From Smittia aterrima (Eukaryota > Arthropoda > Insecta > Diptera > Chironomidae): a stretch of DNA of 64,000 bases. The notes beneath the pieces were generated by a model. The model ran no database searches. It saw only the letters and a list, made by a program, of their open reading frames with translations, and had not been told where the DNA came from. The DNA lies in contig CP093829.1 in assembly GCA_033063855.1 (NCBI GenBank), positions 15,593,537 to 15,657,536 of the forward strand, read 5' to 3'. The stretch's first letter is position 1, and every line of letters begins with the position of its first letter. A program made the translations under genes and the position numbers. This document shows positions 61,566 through 64,000 of the stretch, piece after piece.

Positions 61566-62027
61566 TTTTATTAATTAATTAACTTAATGAACTGGAGAGT
61601 TTGAATTCGCACCGGCTTAACGAGACTATGAAACGATAATGAGAAAACTTTCAGCTTGACGTTTTCAATTTTTAAGTGTTGACGTGGTGATGTCGAGAAC
61701 GAATTATATAGGTTGCCATTCACGACTGTTCAGTTGAAGCGTATTTGACTCTTCTGGAACTATTTTAAATTCAACATCCCCGACTTGATTGTGTAGTTCC
61801 CAATTCTATGTCTCTTCTATTTTGTCATCGTCCGTCAATTGAGTCTTCAATGTTTCCAAGCTGAATGTCGATTTTGAAAAATTCGTCGACGATTGAAGCG
61901 ACCAAAGTCCGGATGAAAGCCCTCGACAGGAATTTCGCCTCAATCTGCTGTAGTTCTTGTTTGTTTTCATCCTAAAAATTAAAACTGAGATTGAAATAAC
62001 AATTTCATTTGGAAAACGTGAAAAGTA
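61566..62027. other. Divergent promoter region of PDI and the smORF/UBXN6 unit
   Basis: Contains a UPRE-like TGACGTGG (61680-61687), a TATA-like TTATATA (61704-61710) and, on the minus strand, an exon-like open stretch at 61825-61971 that starts after a good acceptor (AATTTTTAG). That stretch is open in two frames and cannot be linked to a visible gene. Confidence 0.45.
61680..61687 (+). promoter_or_regulatory. UPRE-like XBP1/ATF6 core (TGACGTGG) upstream of PDI
   Basis: An exact TGACGTGG lies 115 bp before the PDI start codon. This is the core bound by XBP1/ATF6 in genes induced by unfolded protein stress, and PDI is a classic target. It also lies about 340 bp before the divergent smORF. 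An 8-mer can occur by chance, so position and target identity are the main support. Confidence 0.45.
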
Positions 62028-62337
62028 ATGCTTAATAATATCATTGAGCTGTTTTTAATTGATCTCAAGGAAAGTTGTAAGTAACAGTTCAAACAAAGTC
62101 GATGAGTCATCTCAATTTTGATAAATATTTTCAGTCACGGATTTCCAACTCAACCTTCTTTTGACTTTCCTGTTCATCCTGCTGTGTAATTTCATCCTGA
62201 TTGTAATCTTTTGGGCTCGTTACGGAAGTACAATCAGCAGACATTTCATCAAATCAAGTACTTTGATTGAAATCGAAAATTTACGAAAATCTGTTGAGAA
62301 GTTAAAATTGCCTCGTGAGCATACTCCTAGAATCTAA
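62028..62337 (+). CDS. Small single-pass membrane protein (smORF) immediately upstream of UBXN6
   Basis: Unrecognised 83-aa protein. Exons 62028-62076 and 62135-62337, separated by a 58-bp GT-AG intron (GTAAGT donor, TTTCAG acceptor), join in frame. After a short polar N-terminus there is one hydrophobic helix (about residues 22-42, LLLTFLFILLCNFILIVIFW). A basic stretch (ARYGSTISRHFIK) and a charged amphipathic tail follow, so a type II or tail-anchored-like topology is possible. Its TAA stop (62335-62337) is separated by a single G from the UBXN6 ATG at 62339, which implies one bicistronic transcript. The spliced, in-frame structure argues that it is a real ORF and not only a leader. Confidence 0.65.
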
Positions 62338-62338
62338 G

Positions 62339-64000
62339 ATGGATCAAGCAGCAAGTAAAATTAAAAAGTTTTTTTCGAAGAAAAAGAGCGAGGCAAAGTT
62401 TAAGACCGCAGGTCCTGGAAGAAAGCTTAATTCAAGCGAGCAACCTGCTGCGTCATCATCAAAATCTAATTCCAAAGCTAAAGACGTATATGTGCCGATA
62501 AAACGAAATGACTTGACTAATGAAGCTAAGAATGCTCGCGATGCAGCCATGAAGCGATTGATGGATACCAACAAGAGCAAGCCATTGAATGTCTCACTCA
62601 TCGCCATTCGAGAGCAGGCGAAAAAAGAACTTGAGGAGCAACGCAAGCATGAAACGGAATCTAGTCTCAAACAGCTCAACATTACTAGCGAACAGAAAAA
62701 GGATTTAGCAACTGAAGGAGTTTTCTTTGGTTGGGATTTCAGATTCCAAAAAAGGAAAATATATTTTAAATATTTAATTTCAGAATGTCCTCTTGTCAGC
62801 GAAGAGATCTTACCGAAAAGCGAGTGGAAGGTGAAGATCAAGGCATTTTTATACGAGCAACTAGAAAGCGATCCTGGCTTAACTTCATGTCTCATCATCA
62901 AGAATTGCAACACGCTGGACAAGGCAGAAGATTGTATCGAGACACTTAAGAAATATTTGCAAAACATTATCGCAAATCCGACTGAAGAAAAATTCCAAAG
63001 AATCCGTAAAAGCAACAGGATCTTCAGCGAGAAGGTTGCGCCAGCTGAAGGAAGCTCCGAATTTCTGAAAGCTGCTGGCTTCCATGAGCAAATATGTGAT
63101 GGTGAACCTTTTCTAATTTGGTCGCCAGACTTTCCAATTGAAATGCTAGTTCAGCTAACAGAAGCTCTTGATTTAGTTGAGGTAATCAGCTTGGAGCTTG
63201 AAAGGAATATGAAAGTTTTGCTTCCTTCGCAAATCAATAATGTTAGCTTGCCGCCGGACTTCTTCCGCATATCCCCTGAGGAGATGAAGAAGGAACAACA
63301 AGCAAGGTAAATAAATTTCCTAATATTGATCACCCGCAGAGTAAATCGGATATATGATTGAATATTAATCTAATCTAAAAATTATAATCTAACTCTTCAA
63401 ATTCATTTTTTTTGCTGTTGAAAACCCATCTCGTGATTTTTATTCTTGACATAAGATTCTCCGTTAAGATGGGAGTTTGCGAACGTGCTTCAGCTTATCA
63501 AAACACTGCGCTAATATTATTCTAATAAATATTGTTTTTTTTTTTGAAGAGCTGCGGCCTTGGAAGATGCTCAGATATTGAAGACAAAGACGATGCGTGA
63601 AAACGAAGAGAAAAAATATGCAAGAAACTTTAAATATTCACTCATTAGAATTCGTTTCCCCGATGGGATTTATATTCAGGTAAATTAAGTTATTTAATTA
63701 AGCTACTTCGATATCCTATCTAGAACTTCTATTTTCTTTTTTCCGCAGGGAACATTTGGAGCGAACGAAAAGCTTTCTGAAGTCTTTGATTTCGTTCAAG
63801 GTGCTTTACAACACGAATCGGCTGATTTCTCACTTATTTCGCCCGAAAACCAAAAGTTCTCAAACGAAGATGTCGATCAAAGTTTGGTTTCATTAAGGTG
63901 ATTGCCGTGAAAAGTAAAATTTGAATATTAAATTAGCTAACATGACTGTCGCATTTATTTATTCACAGATTGGTTCCAAACGCGACACTCAAGTTTGCCT
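62339..64000 (+). CDS. UBX domain-containing protein 6 (UBXN6/UBXD1), truncated by the window edge
   Basis: p97/VCP adaptor acting in endolysosomal sorting and damage clearance. Exons 62339-63306, 63550-63679, 63749-63897 and 63969 onwards are in frame; the 3' end lies outside the window. The N-terminus IKKFFSKKKSEAKFKTAGPG is a family hallmark. A PUB domain follows (about residues 180-270), with NCNTLDKAEDCIETLKKYL and RKSNRIFSEKVAPAEG. The start of the UBX domain is visible: YSLIRIRFPDGIYIQ, then GTFGANEKLSEVFDFVQGAL and the strand LVPNATLKFA at the edge. The ATG at 62339 is favoured because it gives the conserved N-terminus; upstream in-frame codons lack an ATG. Confidence 0.95.

Noticed and set aside
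1..64000. CRISPR arrays, prophage, bacterial operons or transferred genes
   Set aside because: No spaced direct repeats; all genes have eukaryotic introns and animal families.

Overview
The window is nuclear DNA of an insect, most likely a nematoceran fly such as a chironomid midge (inference). It is AT-rich. It has GT-AG introns mostly 50-70 bp long, tightly packed genes on both strands, and proteins that match Drosophila families in length and order of domains. No bacterial, viral or organellar segment is evident. Exon models were built by hand from splice signals and reading-frame continuity. Every model listed keeps one frame across all its exons, except the second coiled-coil gene at 16.6-17.5 kb. 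Product names rest on remembered family features, not on database searches.

Layout: 1-3.5 kb is non-coding and carries a G/A-rich minisatellite. 3.5-18.7 kb (-) is a complete laminin alpha gene, and its 3-kb third intron holds two tandem coiled-coil genes on the opposite strand. 19.9-23.9 kb (-) is the STRIPAK subunit Strip. Next come three + genes: PTGES2-like (24.1-25.5), proteasome beta-6 (25.7-26.4) and an aldo-keto reductase (27.2-28.2). MBF1 (-) and a PIP4P/TMEM55 gene (+) diverge around 29.5 kb. 31.1-32.5 kb (-) is the V-ATPase accessory subunit AC45, and 33.1-37.7 kb (-) is a shavenoid-like membrane protein.

After a 2-kb gap come a ZAD-like gene with a transposon-type domain (39.9-41.1, +) and a CTDSPL2-type phosphatase (41.6-43.7, +). 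45.7-50.6 kb (+) is a five-PAN/ZP-domain membrane protein (NompA-like) with a DRYP-rich linker. 51.6-54.2 kb (+) is a PKA-C3/PRKX-type kinase. RNASEK (-) and farnesyl diphosphate synthase (+) diverge at 55 kb. Testin (57.3-58.6, -) and PDI (59.4-61.6, -) follow. The window ends with a small membrane-protein ORF whose stop lies one base before the start of UBXN6, which runs off the right edge.

The neighbours are unrelated in function; this is ordinary gene-dense euchromatin. The most unusual items are the nested coiled-coil pair, the apparent dicistronic smORF/UBXN6 arrangement, the ZAD/transposon-type fusion, an orphan coding-like exon at 26.7 kb and the minisatellite at 1.4 kb.
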